Shown here one piece after another: positions 8,358 to 16,684 of a stretch of 64,000 nt of DNA; within the stretch, counting starts at the first letter, position 1, and every line of letters begins with the position of its first letter. A program made the translations under genes and the position numbers. The notes beneath the pieces were generated by a model, which did no database searches, had not been told where the DNA came from, and was given only the letters and a program-made list of their open reading frames with translations. This DNA comes from Thermoplasmatales archaeon (GTDB lineage Archaea; Thermoplasmatota; Thermoplasmata; Thermoplasmatales; Thermoplasmataceae), in contig JAJSLM010000005.1 in assembly GCA_026127925.1 (NCBI GenBank), forward strand, positions 1-64,000, read 5' to 3'.

Positions 8358-10172
8358 TCAGAGGGAATAGTAAGAAAGATCGAGCCTCTCAAGAGTCTCT
8401 TTTGTCGGATATCCTTTCTTATCCCATCCTCTTACAGAATAATAATCTGGTAGGAGATAGTCCATGGGCACTGTCTGCCCCTTCTGCGGTCCCTTTTCCA
8501 ATGCCTTTTTTGTGAACCTATCAGGCAGCTTGTCTTCTTCAGGCTTGATACCTGCCTTGAGATTGAAAAGACGCTCAAGGTTCCAGATCCTTTCAGCCGC
8601 TGTCATGGCCTCTTCCTTAGTATAGTCGAAGCCCGTGACATCATTCAGTAGAGCGAGATAATCGTCTAGGTCAAGTGCGAATGATGGGAACTGGCAAAGT
8701 CCGGAAGAATCCATGACCTCGGTGAAATCCTGAACATATTTTACAAGTGCGGCCTTGCCCTCCTTAACAACAGGGTTGGAAATGGGCTGGACCCCAAGAA
8801 TCTCGTTAGAGATAGTGTATGCTCTCATGTGGGAGCCACCTATGTTACTGGTTGCATATTCTAGGCCAATACCGTAGGCGCCTCTCGGATCATACGCCGC
8901 TATCTCTTGCTTCTTGACACTTACAGATGCATCAGGATCGCCATATTTTTCCGCCAGTCTATAGGATCCTTCCGCAAGTTCGTTACCGAAATCTTTCCTG
9001 TAGGCGAGTTTTGTCGAAGCTTCGAGAATGAATGAAGTGTTTCCGAACTTTGGCTTGGTTGGGCCAACGTCCTTGTCCGGTATCTTCTTGTTTTCATACA
9101 GTTCCATAGCTGCAGAAAGAGTGTTCCCGGCTGTTATGGTATCATATCCTAATCTGTCAGCATTATCGTTTGCTGCAATAACGGGATAAAGGTCATGCAC
9201 TCCAAGATTCGGTCCCAACGCCCACGTTGATTCATATTCAGGACCCTCACTTTCCCTTTCATTGTACTTTGATACCCTACCGCAGGAAATTGGGCATGCA
9301 AAACATGGCGTGTTTCGGATAAGGTAAGTAGCTGCGAGAGTTTCACCGCTAACAAGATCAGCCAACGGGTCTTCACCTGAATCGAGGTAGTTGTCATTTC
9401 CGTATATACCGGACTGATTGACTATGTTAACCAATACCTCAGTGCCATAGGCAGGTAGGCCTTTGCTCGTTACTGGATTCGATTTGATTTTCTTCAGCAT
9501 AGCAGTCAAAGTGTCTCTGTACTTCCCAGCGTGGCCTATAAGTGGCATCTTTCCAGTAGAGGAAACAACAGCTTTTAGGTTCTTGGAACCCATGACTGCA
9601 CCCACACCATTCCTCGCCGCAGCGCGATGCTTATCGTTAACAATGGCTGCAAATTTTACAAGGTTCTCGCCAGCTGGACCAATTGCAGCAACAGAAACAT
9701 TAACTCCCGTTTCCTGCTTCAGCGTATCATCAGTCTCGAACACATCCTTCCCCCATACATGGGATGCGTCTCTAAGCTCAGCTTTTCCGTCATGAGCGTA
9801 AAGATACACAGGATGGGGAGCTTTTCCCTTGAAAATGATCATGTCGAAGCCGGAATGCTTCAATTTTGCCCCAAAGAAGCCACCAGAATTGCTCCTTGTT
9901 ATTGTTCCAGTAAGAGGACTTTTTGTAACAACCATATATCTTGCCGCAGTTGGCGCACTCGTGCCCGTAAGTGGACCAGGAGCCATTATGAGCACATTAT
10001 CCGGAGAGAGGGGGTCCACCTGCGGATCAACCTCATCCACAAAGTATCGCGTTGCAAGGCCCTGACCACCAATATAATCTCTTGCCCATTTCATGTTCGT
10101 GTCTTCGACCTTTACTTCCATCTTTGATAAATCTACTCTAAGAAATTTTCCAGTATATCCACCATAAGCCAT
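8358..10172 (-). CDS. Aldehyde:ferredoxin oxidoreductase-family tungsten enzyme 1
   Basis: About 604 residues, normal AOR length. The N-terminus YGGYTGKFLRVDLSK starts the tungstopterin-binding domain. CFACPISC (CX2CX3C) in mid-sequence and a later Cys in SSGLCQFP are the four expected [4Fe-4S] ligands. AOR-family enzymes oxidise aldehydes or related substrates with ferredoxin as acceptor; substrate is not readable here. A TTG at 10196 would lengthen the protein, but the ATG at 10172 gives the family start and a TAAATATT box lies about 30 nt upstream. It lies downstream of the oxyanion importer on the same strand. A paralogue sits at 16.7 kb. Confidence 0.88.
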   Translation of the reverse strand: MAYGGYTGKFLRVDLSKMEVKVEDTNMKWARDYIGGQGLATRYFVDEVDPQVDPLSPDNVLIMAPGPLTGTSAPTAARYMVVTKSPLTGTITRSNSGGFFGAKLKHSGFDMIIFKGKAPHPVYLYAHDGKAELRDASHVWGKDVFETDDTLKQETGVNVSVAAIGPAGENLVKFAAIVNDKHRAAARNGVGAVMGSKNLKAVVSSTGKMPLIGHAGKYRDTLTAMLKKIKSNPVTSKGLPAYGTEVLVNIVNQSGIYGNDNYLDSGEDPLADLVSGETLAATYLIRNTPCFACPISCGRVSKYNERESEGPEYESTWALGPNLGVHDLYPVIAANDNADRLGYDTITAGNTLSAAMELYENKKIPDKDVGPTKPKFGNTSFILEASTKLAYRKDFGNELAEGSYRLAEKYGDPDASVSVKKQEIAAYDPRGAYGIGLEYATSNIGGSHMRAYTISNEILGVQPISNPVVKEGKAALVKYVQDFTEVMDSSGLCQFPSFALDLDDYLALLNDVTGFDYTKEEAMTAAERIWNLERLFNLKAGIKPEEDKLPDRFTKKALEKGPQKGQTVPMDYLLPDYYSVRGWDKKGYPTKETLERLDLSYYSL

Positions 10173-10388
10173 ATTGATACCATACAAACGATCCAAGCTT
10201 AATATTTACGCTTTTGCATCACAAAGTCACGGGAAAATAAAGAATTCGACAAAATCGGTTATTCCGTGGACAAGACATCAGGAAGACTTGACGCAAAATG
10301 AAATGCAATCATAGATGAACTTCCATGATCGAAACCACTTTGTACCATTAACTCAATGTGATTCTTCAGAAAGGAGAGTTATTTCGTT

Positions 10389-10431
10389 CTGCACGCCCTG
10401 TGCAGGAGCTATGTATTTCAGGGACCTGAAA
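10389..10431. repeat. Two adjacent inverted repeats after the importer ATPase gene
   Basis: CTGCAC-5 nt-GTGCAG (10389-10405) and TTTCAGG-2 nt-CCTGAAA (10416-10431) lie directly downstream of the ATPase gene stop and 220 bp upstream of AOR 1. They could form RNA hairpins that end or protect the importer mRNA, or be operators. Confidence 0.6.
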
Positions 10432-10434
10432 GAC

Positions 10435-11343
10435 TCAGATTGAAAGTCTCGTAGCGGATTCCAAATCAAAGTTCATGTACTTCCCACTAGGCATAAGAGA
10501 CAGCTTCAGGAAATATTCTTTTCCATCGATGTTCAGCGCATAGACATTGTACGAGAGCCCCTTCCAGAAGCGATAGGTAAGTCCCGGTTTATCGGAAAAA
10601 TAAATGGATCTCTCATCTAACGTGTAATATTCCTGGCCAATTTGCACAACATTGCCATCGTTAAACATGGTCTTACTGACTACGTTCTTTATGTCCTCAA
10701 GGGACTTCACACTTTCAACAACTCTTCCAGCGTGAATAAAGGTGACGCTATCAAAACCAAAATCGAGGTCTGACTGGTTATGTGTTACATATATGACCGA
10801 AAATGAATACTTCCCCATTAGATCATCAAGTTTGGAAAGCATGTACAAGCGAGTGGAGATGTCCTGCATAGAAAGTGGTTCGTCAAGGAGGACGAGGCTG
10901 GGCGAACTTATTATTGATCTCGCAAGAGCTACCCGCTGCGACTGCCCACCTGAAATTTCATCTGTCTTTCTATCGAGAAGATCCTTCAATTGCAAGTCCT
11001 CAACGATCTCATCGAATATTTCCATCTTTCCGTTTCCGTGATCAACAGAAAACAACAGGTTCTTTCTAACGCTTAAATGCGGAAAGAGCAGAAGATTTTG
11101 TGGAACGTAGGAGATCTGCCGTTTCCATGTGGGTACGTCATTTATGATCTTCCCGTTGAGCTCAATGTTACCGGTGTGTTGCCTGTATAATCCATTTATA
11201 ACTTTCAGCAGAGTTGTTTTTCCCGAACCGTTTGGGCCCATGATAAAGTTCTTTCCGGAAGGAAGCTCTAGATGAGGTATATCGATATCAAAGCCCGGAA
11301 AGCTAAATGTAAGATTTTCAATAGACAATAGCATTCTTTCCAC
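10435..11343 (-). CDS. Tungstate/molybdate ABC importer, ATPase
   Basis: A 302-residue ABC ATPase with Walker A GPNGSGKTT, Q-loop ISYVPQNLLLF, signature ISGGQSQRVALARS, Walker B LVLLDEP and switch His in VTHNQSD. A C-terminal domain of about 95 residues follows, a likely regulatory domain, with no clear TOBE/MOP motif to my eye. It overlaps the permease gene by 26 bp. Assignment to tungstate or molybdate (WtpC, TupC or ModC type) rests on the binding protein and the cofactor genes around it. Confidence 0.8.
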   Translation of the reverse strand: MERMLLSIENLTFSFPGFDIDIPHLELPSGKNFIMGPNGSGKTTLLKVINGLYRQHTGNIELNGKIINDVPTWKRQISYVPQNLLLFPHLSVRKNLLFSVDHGNGKMEIFDEIVEDLQLKDLLDRKTDEISGGQSQRVALARSIISSPSLVLLDEPLSMQDISTRLYMLSKLDDLMGKYSFSVIYVTHNQSDLDFGFDSVTFIHAGRVVESVKSLEDIKNVVSKTMFNDGNVVQIGQEYYTLDERSIYFSDKPGLTYRFWKGLSYNVYALNIDGKEYFLKLSLMPSGKYMNFDLESATRLSI

Positions 11344-12115
11344 CTGCTAACCTGAGTATAGCCATAGCTACAACTCCAGTAATTATGAGTATGGCTGAAG
11401 ATGCCGCTGCGGGAGGGAGACCCACGCTTATGTACTGGCTGTAAATGAAAACCCCCGCCATTTTGATAAATCCCGGGAATAGGTAATAGGCGACTATGAG
11501 GAGGGAACCAACGGCAGAAATAGCCCTAGCCCATGAAAGTATCAGGGCTCTGATCATGGGCTTCAACAGAAGCGGAACGGAGAGAAGGAAGAAACTGCGC
11601 GTCTCGCTGATCCCGAGCGTCATGGCTTCTTCCTCGTATCGCAGGATATCCTGCCTGTAGCTTACCCCTATAACACGAATCGAGTAAGCTGATGATACAA
11701 AAAGGAGGGTTACTATAATTGCAAAAAGTGAATCGGTAAAGCTGTATCCTGGTATGATGCGTGCAATAATTTTTCCAACAGGCATCTGCGGAGCGAACGT
11801 GATCAGCATCATTACACCAACTACGGTGCTTGGAATCATGATAGGAATTTCAACGAGGCTATCAGCCACTTTATATCCAATCCCAGTTTTACGGGTCATA
11901 ACATAGGAATAGGGAAGTGAAAATAATACCGCAATCAGTGCAACTCCCAGGGCAATTAGATATGTGTAATATACACTAGTAAGGATGCCACTTTTTGAGT
12001 CTGCTATCAAGTAACTGAAGGAATTAAACGTGAGAATACGTAGTACCGGAAGAAAGAGAAACAGGAGGTATATTACAACCACTGGAAAAAACAGCCAAAC
12101 AAGCTTACTCTTCAT
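11318..12115 (-). CDS. Tungstate/molybdate ABC importer, permease
   Basis: 265 residues with six or so membrane segments and the EAA loop EEAMTLGISETRSFFLLSVP that contacts the ATPase. It fits the ModB/WtpB/TupB permease family. Middle gene of the three-gene importer; the downstream ATPase overlaps it by 26 bp, and the binding-protein gene lies 60 bp upstream. The mRNA just before the ATG contains ATCACCTCCT, the sense of the 16S 3' end rather than a ribosome-binding site, an oddity listed under findings. Confidence 0.8.
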   Translation of the reverse strand: MKSKLVWLFFPVVVIYLLFLFLPVLRILTFNSFSYLIADSKSGILTSVYYTYLIALGVALIAVLFSLPYSYVMTRKTGIGYKVADSLVEIPIMIPSTVVGVMMLITFAPQMPVGKIIARIIPGYSFTDSLFAIIVTLLFVSSAYSIRVIGVSYRQDILRYEEEAMTLGISETRSFFLLSVPLLLKPMIRALILSWARAISAVGSLLIVAYYLFPGFIKMAGVFIYSQYISVGLPPAAASSAILIITGVVAMAILRLAGGKNAIVY

Positions 12116-12175
12116 AGGAGGTGATTACACAAAAGAGAAAATAAAGTTTGTCAAAGGGAAAAAGCAAAGATGAGC

Positions 12176-13384
12176 TCACGCCTTAGTGTATGCTGAGGAC
12201 GGGATATAGGACGGAATCGATTCCACACTTGGCCTTAATGAAACTGGAATGTTGCTAATATTGTATCCGTAGGCTATAGGCAGGGGATCAAAGTCGCTGG
12301 ATTTGAGAAAGCCAATGCCGGAACCAGTTATAAGATAATAGACGTACGAATAGGCTTGCTGAAGATTTGAGGTGCCATTGAGGACGGATACCGAATAGAA
12401 TATCGGTGTTGCAGGCATGTTTCCGATATTATCGTCAGGTGTTGTTGGTCCTGTTGAGTTTACCGAGGCATAGAATGCAACGTGACTAGGCGATATGCTT
12501 CCAAGATTAATCCACGACGGTATTCCGTTCCTCCCATTGGAGTTTTGGAAATAGTACAGGTGTTGGTTTATTGCCTGAGATTTATAAGTCAGTGCATAAT
12601 CTGCAGTATGGGCCTCCAGCAATCCATCAAGGCCAATTTCTACCGTGGTAAGTTTCGTGTAATGGTGGAGGAGCATATAACCAAAAACCTGATCATACAG
12701 GGCCATAGAGTCGTTAACGCTATAATTTCCTCCCCAACCATCAGTTGCAAGTTTCCCATCCTTAGCGAACCATGCGTTCCAGGCATTGTTATATCTCATA
12801 TACAGTGAAAAGTTGCTTGAAAATGCCTCCTTGACGTATTTCCCATACGTTGTATTGTCCCATCCTGTATATAGAACACCTGCGAGTTTTGTCATTTCTA
12901 TGGCCTGAAAACCGCTTGGATCAAGCTGTGAAGTAGATGCAGCAACGGTAACTTTCGGAGCTGTAATATTTTCGAACCAGAATTGCCCAGGTGTAATGTT
13001 ATATGAAGGATTAAGCCAGGTAACCGCCATTTCATTTGTTGCGAAAATTATCATCCAGTCCGTATAATTGGATAGGTAACTAGGAATGACACCAGCTGCG
13101 GCACTTATGAATACGTCATAATGCGTCCCACTCTGGACAGATCTTGCTCCGCTCACGGAACCAGAGAAGGTACTTCCAGCCGTAATCCCTGTTGCGTTCT
13201 TGAAGTAAGGATTGAAGTGATCGCCAAGGGCATAAGCGAGTGAGCCTGCGGCAAAAACTGAAATGCTTTCTGAAGGTTTTGTTGAAGGGTGCGGGACGTA
13301 ATAACCTACAATGCCGCCAACAGCGATTCCAACGAGAAGGAACACTATTACATATACGATAACTTTAGGTTTTCCATTACTCAT
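12176..13384 (-). CDS. Tungstate/molybdate-binding lipoprotein-like protein (WtpA/ModA family)
   Basis: A 402-residue extracellular binding protein. The N-terminal hydrophobic segment (about residues 8-28) is a signal or membrane anchor, then a Ser/Pro linker and the periplasmic-binding fold starting SISVFAAGSLAYALGDHF, where the FAAGSL motif forms part of the oxyanion site in ModA and WtpA. Other family landmarks are HYDVFISAA and FATNEMAVTW. Many predicted N-glycosylation sequons fit an exported archaeal protein. A CTTAAAC box about 26 nt before the ATG suggests a leaderless transcript. First gene of the importer operon, divergent from moeA with 111 bp between. Confidence 0.85.
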   Translation of the reverse strand: MSNGKPKVIVYVIVFLLVGIAVGGIVGYYVPHPSTKPSESISVFAAGSLAYALGDHFNPYFKNATGITAGSTFSGSVSGARSVQSGTHYDVFISAAAGVIPSYLSNYTDWMIIFATNEMAVTWLNPSYNITPGQFWFENITAPKVTVAASTSQLDPSGFQAIEMTKLAGVLYTGWDNTTYGKYVKEAFSSNFSLYMRYNNAWNAWFAKDGKLATDGWGGNYSVNDSMALYDQVFGYMLLHHYTKLTTVEIGLDGLLEAHTADYALTYKSQAINQHLYYFQNSNGRNGIPSWINLGSISPSHVAFYASVNSTGPTTPDDNIGNMPATPIFYSVSVLNGTSNLQQAYSYVYYLITGSGIGFLKSSDFDPLPIAYGYNISNIPVSLRPSVESIPSYIPSSAYTKA

Positions 13385-13495
13385 GTTTAATAGGATTCAA
13401 TTCCTGTTTAAGCTTTTTTCCAGTCTGTCTATACTATTTATGAAAAATGCATGATTTCAGAGTCAAACTAAGAAATTCTAATAGGGGAGTATGTA

Positions 13496-14719
13496 ATGCA
13501 ATTTCAGATGGATTTCAAAACTCTCGTAAGGTATGATATTGTCCTAGAAAGAATTGACCAACTGGAAATTCAAAAGAGATCCATAACGTTAGGTGTTAAA
13601 GAATCTGTGGGAAGATTCGTTGTTGAGGACATTGCAAGCCCCTCAACTTTTCCACCTCATAACAGAAGCGCTGTTGATGGTTTTGCTGTTAAATTTGAAA
13701 ATGCACTGAGTGCTTCCAGAAATAATCCAGCTTCATTGAGGGTTGTTGGAACTATAAATGCTGACACAACACCAAACTTTAATTTGCAGGGAACGGAATG
13801 TGCCCGCGTTTTCACCGGCGCCATGATTCCTGAAGGATCCGATGCAGTTGTTATGCAGGAAGATACAGAAGCGATCGATGATCACGTCCTAGTTTTCAAA
13901 CAGGTAAGAAAATTTCAAAACATAATGAGAGCAGGAGAAGACCTGCGTAAAGGGGATATTATATTGCATGCGGGTGAGAAAATAATGCCTTGGCATCTGG
14001 CAGCCATGATTGAGGCGGGTATTGAAGATGTAAAGGTACTTGATACATCTGTAGGGATCCTCTCAACTGGGGATGAGCTTGTTTCTGGACGAATAAACAA
14101 TTCCACGGCTCCAATGCTCTCTTCCCTAATCCATGGTCTTGGGATGAGCACTAATTTTCATGGCAATGTTGTCGATAGCAAAGAAAAAATTATTGATGCT
14201 CTAAAATCTATGCGTGAGGACGTAATAATCGTAACTGGCGGGTCCGGTCCGAGCTCTGTTGATTTGATGCACGACATAGTTTCGGAAAACGGGAGGATAA
14301 TATTTCATGGTGTCAAGATCAAGCCGGGTAGAACCACCGGGCTCGGATTATTCAATGAAAAACCTATTTTCATTATCTCTGGACTTCCAGTAGCTGCTCT
14401 TGTGGCATTTGACTACATTATTCACCCAGCTTTGGCGTCATGGTTTGGCATAGAATCGTCCTCTAGTAGAGAAGTTAAGGCTATTCTCACTAGATCAATT
14501 TACAACAACGATGGTGTTATGATGTTTGTCAGGGTTAGACTGTTTAAAGAAAATGATAAATTGTACGCCGACCCGTTAAGGACAACCGGTTCTGGAGTTA
14601 TAAGCTCTGTAATCCGGGCAAATGGATACCTCATCGTTAAGGACAATCTTGAGGGCTATAAAGATGGAGACGAAGTTAACATAAAATTAATAGGTGATTA
14701 TAATGAAAATATTTCATAA
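13496..14719 (+). CDS. moeA: Molybdopterin molybdenumtransferase MoeA 1
   Basis: A 407-residue MoeA. Landmarks are the early SAVDGFAVKFENA region, the FTGAMIPEGSDAVVMQEDTE stretch, IRSTGDEL-type loop (GILSTGDELVSG) and the MoCF_biosynth motif TGGSGPSSVDLM. MoeA inserts molybdate or tungstate into adenylated pterin. It starts the rightward operon moeA1-moeA2, with AOR 2 behind, and diverges from the importer. Archaea often keep two MoeA proteins, perhaps one for each metal. Confidence 0.9.
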   Translation: MQFQMDFKTLVRYDIVLERIDQLEIQKRSITLGVKESVGRFVVEDIASPSTFPPHNRSAVDGFAVKFENALSASRNNPASLRVVGTINADTTPNFNLQGTECARVFTGAMIPEGSDAVVMQEDTEAIDDHVLVFKQVRKFQNIMRAGEDLRKGDIILHAGEKIMPWHLAAMIEAGIEDVKVLDTSVGILSTGDELVSGRINNSTAPMLSSLIHGLGMSTNFHGNVVDSKEKIIDALKSMREDVIIVTGGSGPSSVDLMHDIVSENGRIIFHGVKIKPGRTTGLGLFNEKPIFIISGLPVAALVAFDYIIHPALASWFGIESSSSREVKAILTRSIYNNDGVMMFVRVRLFKENDKLYADPLRTTGSGVISSVIRANGYLIVKDNLEGYKDGDEVNIKLIGDYNENIS

Positions 14720-16586
14720 TTTGGTTAGTTCCAATGAAGCTGTCAACCTGATCGCTGGTGAGATTCGCACTCATCTCAAAGAAAGGGAAGTGGAGATAGG
14801 CGAATCGCTTGGGTATGCATCATCGAGAGACGTGTTCTCAAAATATGACGTCCCATCATTTGATAGATCCGAGGTGGACGGTTATGCCGTATTCCACGAA
14901 GATGTGGAGGGAGCCGAGGAAGACAGTCCGAAGAAACTGAGACTCCAGTCACGTGTCATGGCAGGGGATTCTTCTGCCCCAGAACTCATTCATGGAAACT
15001 GCATATATATTGCCACTGGTGCGATAATTCCCAGGGGCTGCGATGCAGTAGTGATGATAGAAGATACCAGAGAAAGCGAGAAATATATAGAAATCTATAA
15101 ATCAGTGTATCCCGGAGAGAACATCTCTTTTGCCGGCACTGATATTTCAATGGGTGCGCTTGTCCTTCCGGCAAGGGTAATCATAACTCCTGAAAGAATT
15201 GGGACACTCGCCGCCTCAGGGATTTCATCTGTCTGGGTCTACGAAAAAATCAATATAGGCATATTCTCAACCGGAAACGAGATCATTCAACCTGGTGACA
15301 GCCTCGTAACGGGTCAAATTTTTGATACTAACAGTCCATATTTTGTCTCCCGGCTTAGCCATACCGGTCTGGCCTCAACCACATTTTTAGGCATAGTAAA
15401 AGATGATGAGAATGAAATGAAGAGACTAATAGAGAGCAATGTCGATAAATTTGATATACTCATGGGTTCCGGTTCAACATCTGCTGGGTTTTATGATGTT
15501 CTGTACAGGATTGTTGAGCAGGTTGGTGGGAAGATCATGTTTCACGGCATGAATATAAAACCCGGTAAACCAACATTCTTCGGGAAAATTAAGAATACAC
15601 TGTTCATAGGAATGCCCGGTTTCCCGCTGTCCTCAGCCGTGATTCTTAATTACATAGTTGTGCCTTCCCTCCTGCAAGCCATGGGTTCAGCCGAAAGATT
15701 TACGAGAAAAACCACAGTGCCATACAGAATAAATGCAGAGAGATCACAGGAAACCATTCTACCGGTCATTTCGACCAGAGACAATCGATGCTTTCCCATC
15801 ATGGGTAATTCTGGATCTATTAGCAGAATCCTGTATGCGGATGGCCTCATCTCAATACCTTCCGACGTTAAGTACGTAGAAGCTGGAGAAAGCGTTGACT
15901 ACATGCCAATAAACGAACATGTGTCTAGCGTTATAAGCATTGGGAGTAACGATCCCCTTCTCGATACTATAATCCTGGGTGTCGACAGACAGGCAAAGAT
16001 AGTGAATGTTGGCTCCTGGGGAGGCATCAACGCCATGAAATTAGGGATACCTGACATTTCAGGCATTCATATACTTAAAGATGGAAAGTACAACGTATCT
16101 GTAATGGATGAGGTGCTTCGAAAAAAATGCTACCTGGTTCGCGGCTTCCTCAGGACTAGGGGGTTTGTGTCTCGTTTTCCGGTATCTGGTTTCTCTGAAA
16201 TAACAGAGAAAAAGTTAATCTTCGTCAACAGAAATAAAGGCTCAGGAACACGCGATCTCATAGAGGAAATGCTTGGCCAGGATTCGGAAATAAGAAGGAA
16301 TCTCATCGGTTATCTGTGGGAAACTAATACAGAGGCTGGAGTTGCAAGAGCAATATCACAGGGAAGGGCTGATGCTGGAATATCTCTAAAGTATTATGCC
16401 GAGAAATTGGGACTTGAGTTCAACCCAATAAGGGAGGAGGAGTTCGATATCCTCATGTCTAAGAAATTCTATGACTCTGCAACGGGGAAAGAATTTTTAT
16501 CAAATCTGAAAGAAATAGGAAGATACATCAGTGAATTTATAGGTTATCAACCGGTAGACGATACCGGTGGAATCATAAAATTATAG
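14703..16586 (+). CDS. MoeA 2 fused to a periplasmic-binding-like domain
   Basis: About 627 residues. Residues 1-405 are MoeA (SEVDGYAVFHED, ATGAIIPRGCDAVVMIEDT, IGIFSTGNEII, and GSGSTSAGFYD). Residues about 420-627 form a second domain with VSVISIGSNDPLLDTI, KLIFVNRNKGSGTRDLIEEM and GRADAGISLK, the pattern of the PBP-like domain found fused to archaeal and clostridial MoeA proteins; it probably binds the oxyanion or senses it. The ATG at 14703 is preceded by AGGTGA, so I prefer it to the GTG at 14694. It overlaps moeA1 by 17 bp. Confidence 0.85.
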   Translation: MKIFHNLVSSNEAVNLIAGEIRTHLKEREVEIGESLGYASSRDVFSKYDVPSFDRSEVDGYAVFHEDVEGAEEDSPKKLRLQSRVMAGDSSAPELIHGNCIYIATGAIIPRGCDAVVMIEDTRESEKYIEIYKSVYPGENISFAGTDISMGALVLPARVIITPERIGTLAASGISSVWVYEKINIGIFSTGNEIIQPGDSLVTGQIFDTNSPYFVSRLSHTGLASTTFLGIVKDDENEMKRLIESNVDKFDILMGSGSTSAGFYDVLYRIVEQVGGKIMFHGMNIKPGKPTFFGKIKNTLFIGMPGFPLSSAVILNYIVVPSLLQAMGSAERFTRKTTVPYRINAERSQETILPVISTRDNRCFPIMGNSGSISRILYADGLISIPSDVKYVEAGESVDYMPINEHVSSVISIGSNDPLLDTIILGVDRQAKIVNVGSWGGINAMKLGIPDISGIHILKDGKYNVSVMDEVLRKKCYLVRGFLRTRGFVSRFPVSGFSEITEKKLIFVNRNKGSGTRDLIEEMLGQDSEIRRNLIGYLWETNTEAGVARAISQGRADAGISLKYYAEKLGLEFNPIREEEFDILMSKKFYDSATGKEFLSNLKEIGRYISEFIGYQPVDDTGGIIKL

Positions 16587-16684
16587 TTGAATAAGTCGGG
16601 CCTTTCATTTCCTTAAATGCGCAAAGAGGAATATTTGTCTCCGAGTAAGGGTAGTTGGTGGATTATTGTAAATACTGAAATATT

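Noticed and set aside
9463-10127. Plus-strand frames of 78-166 codons inside AOR 1
   Set aside because: They are the complement of a well-supported enzyme gene; GC-rich coding DNA gives such shadows.
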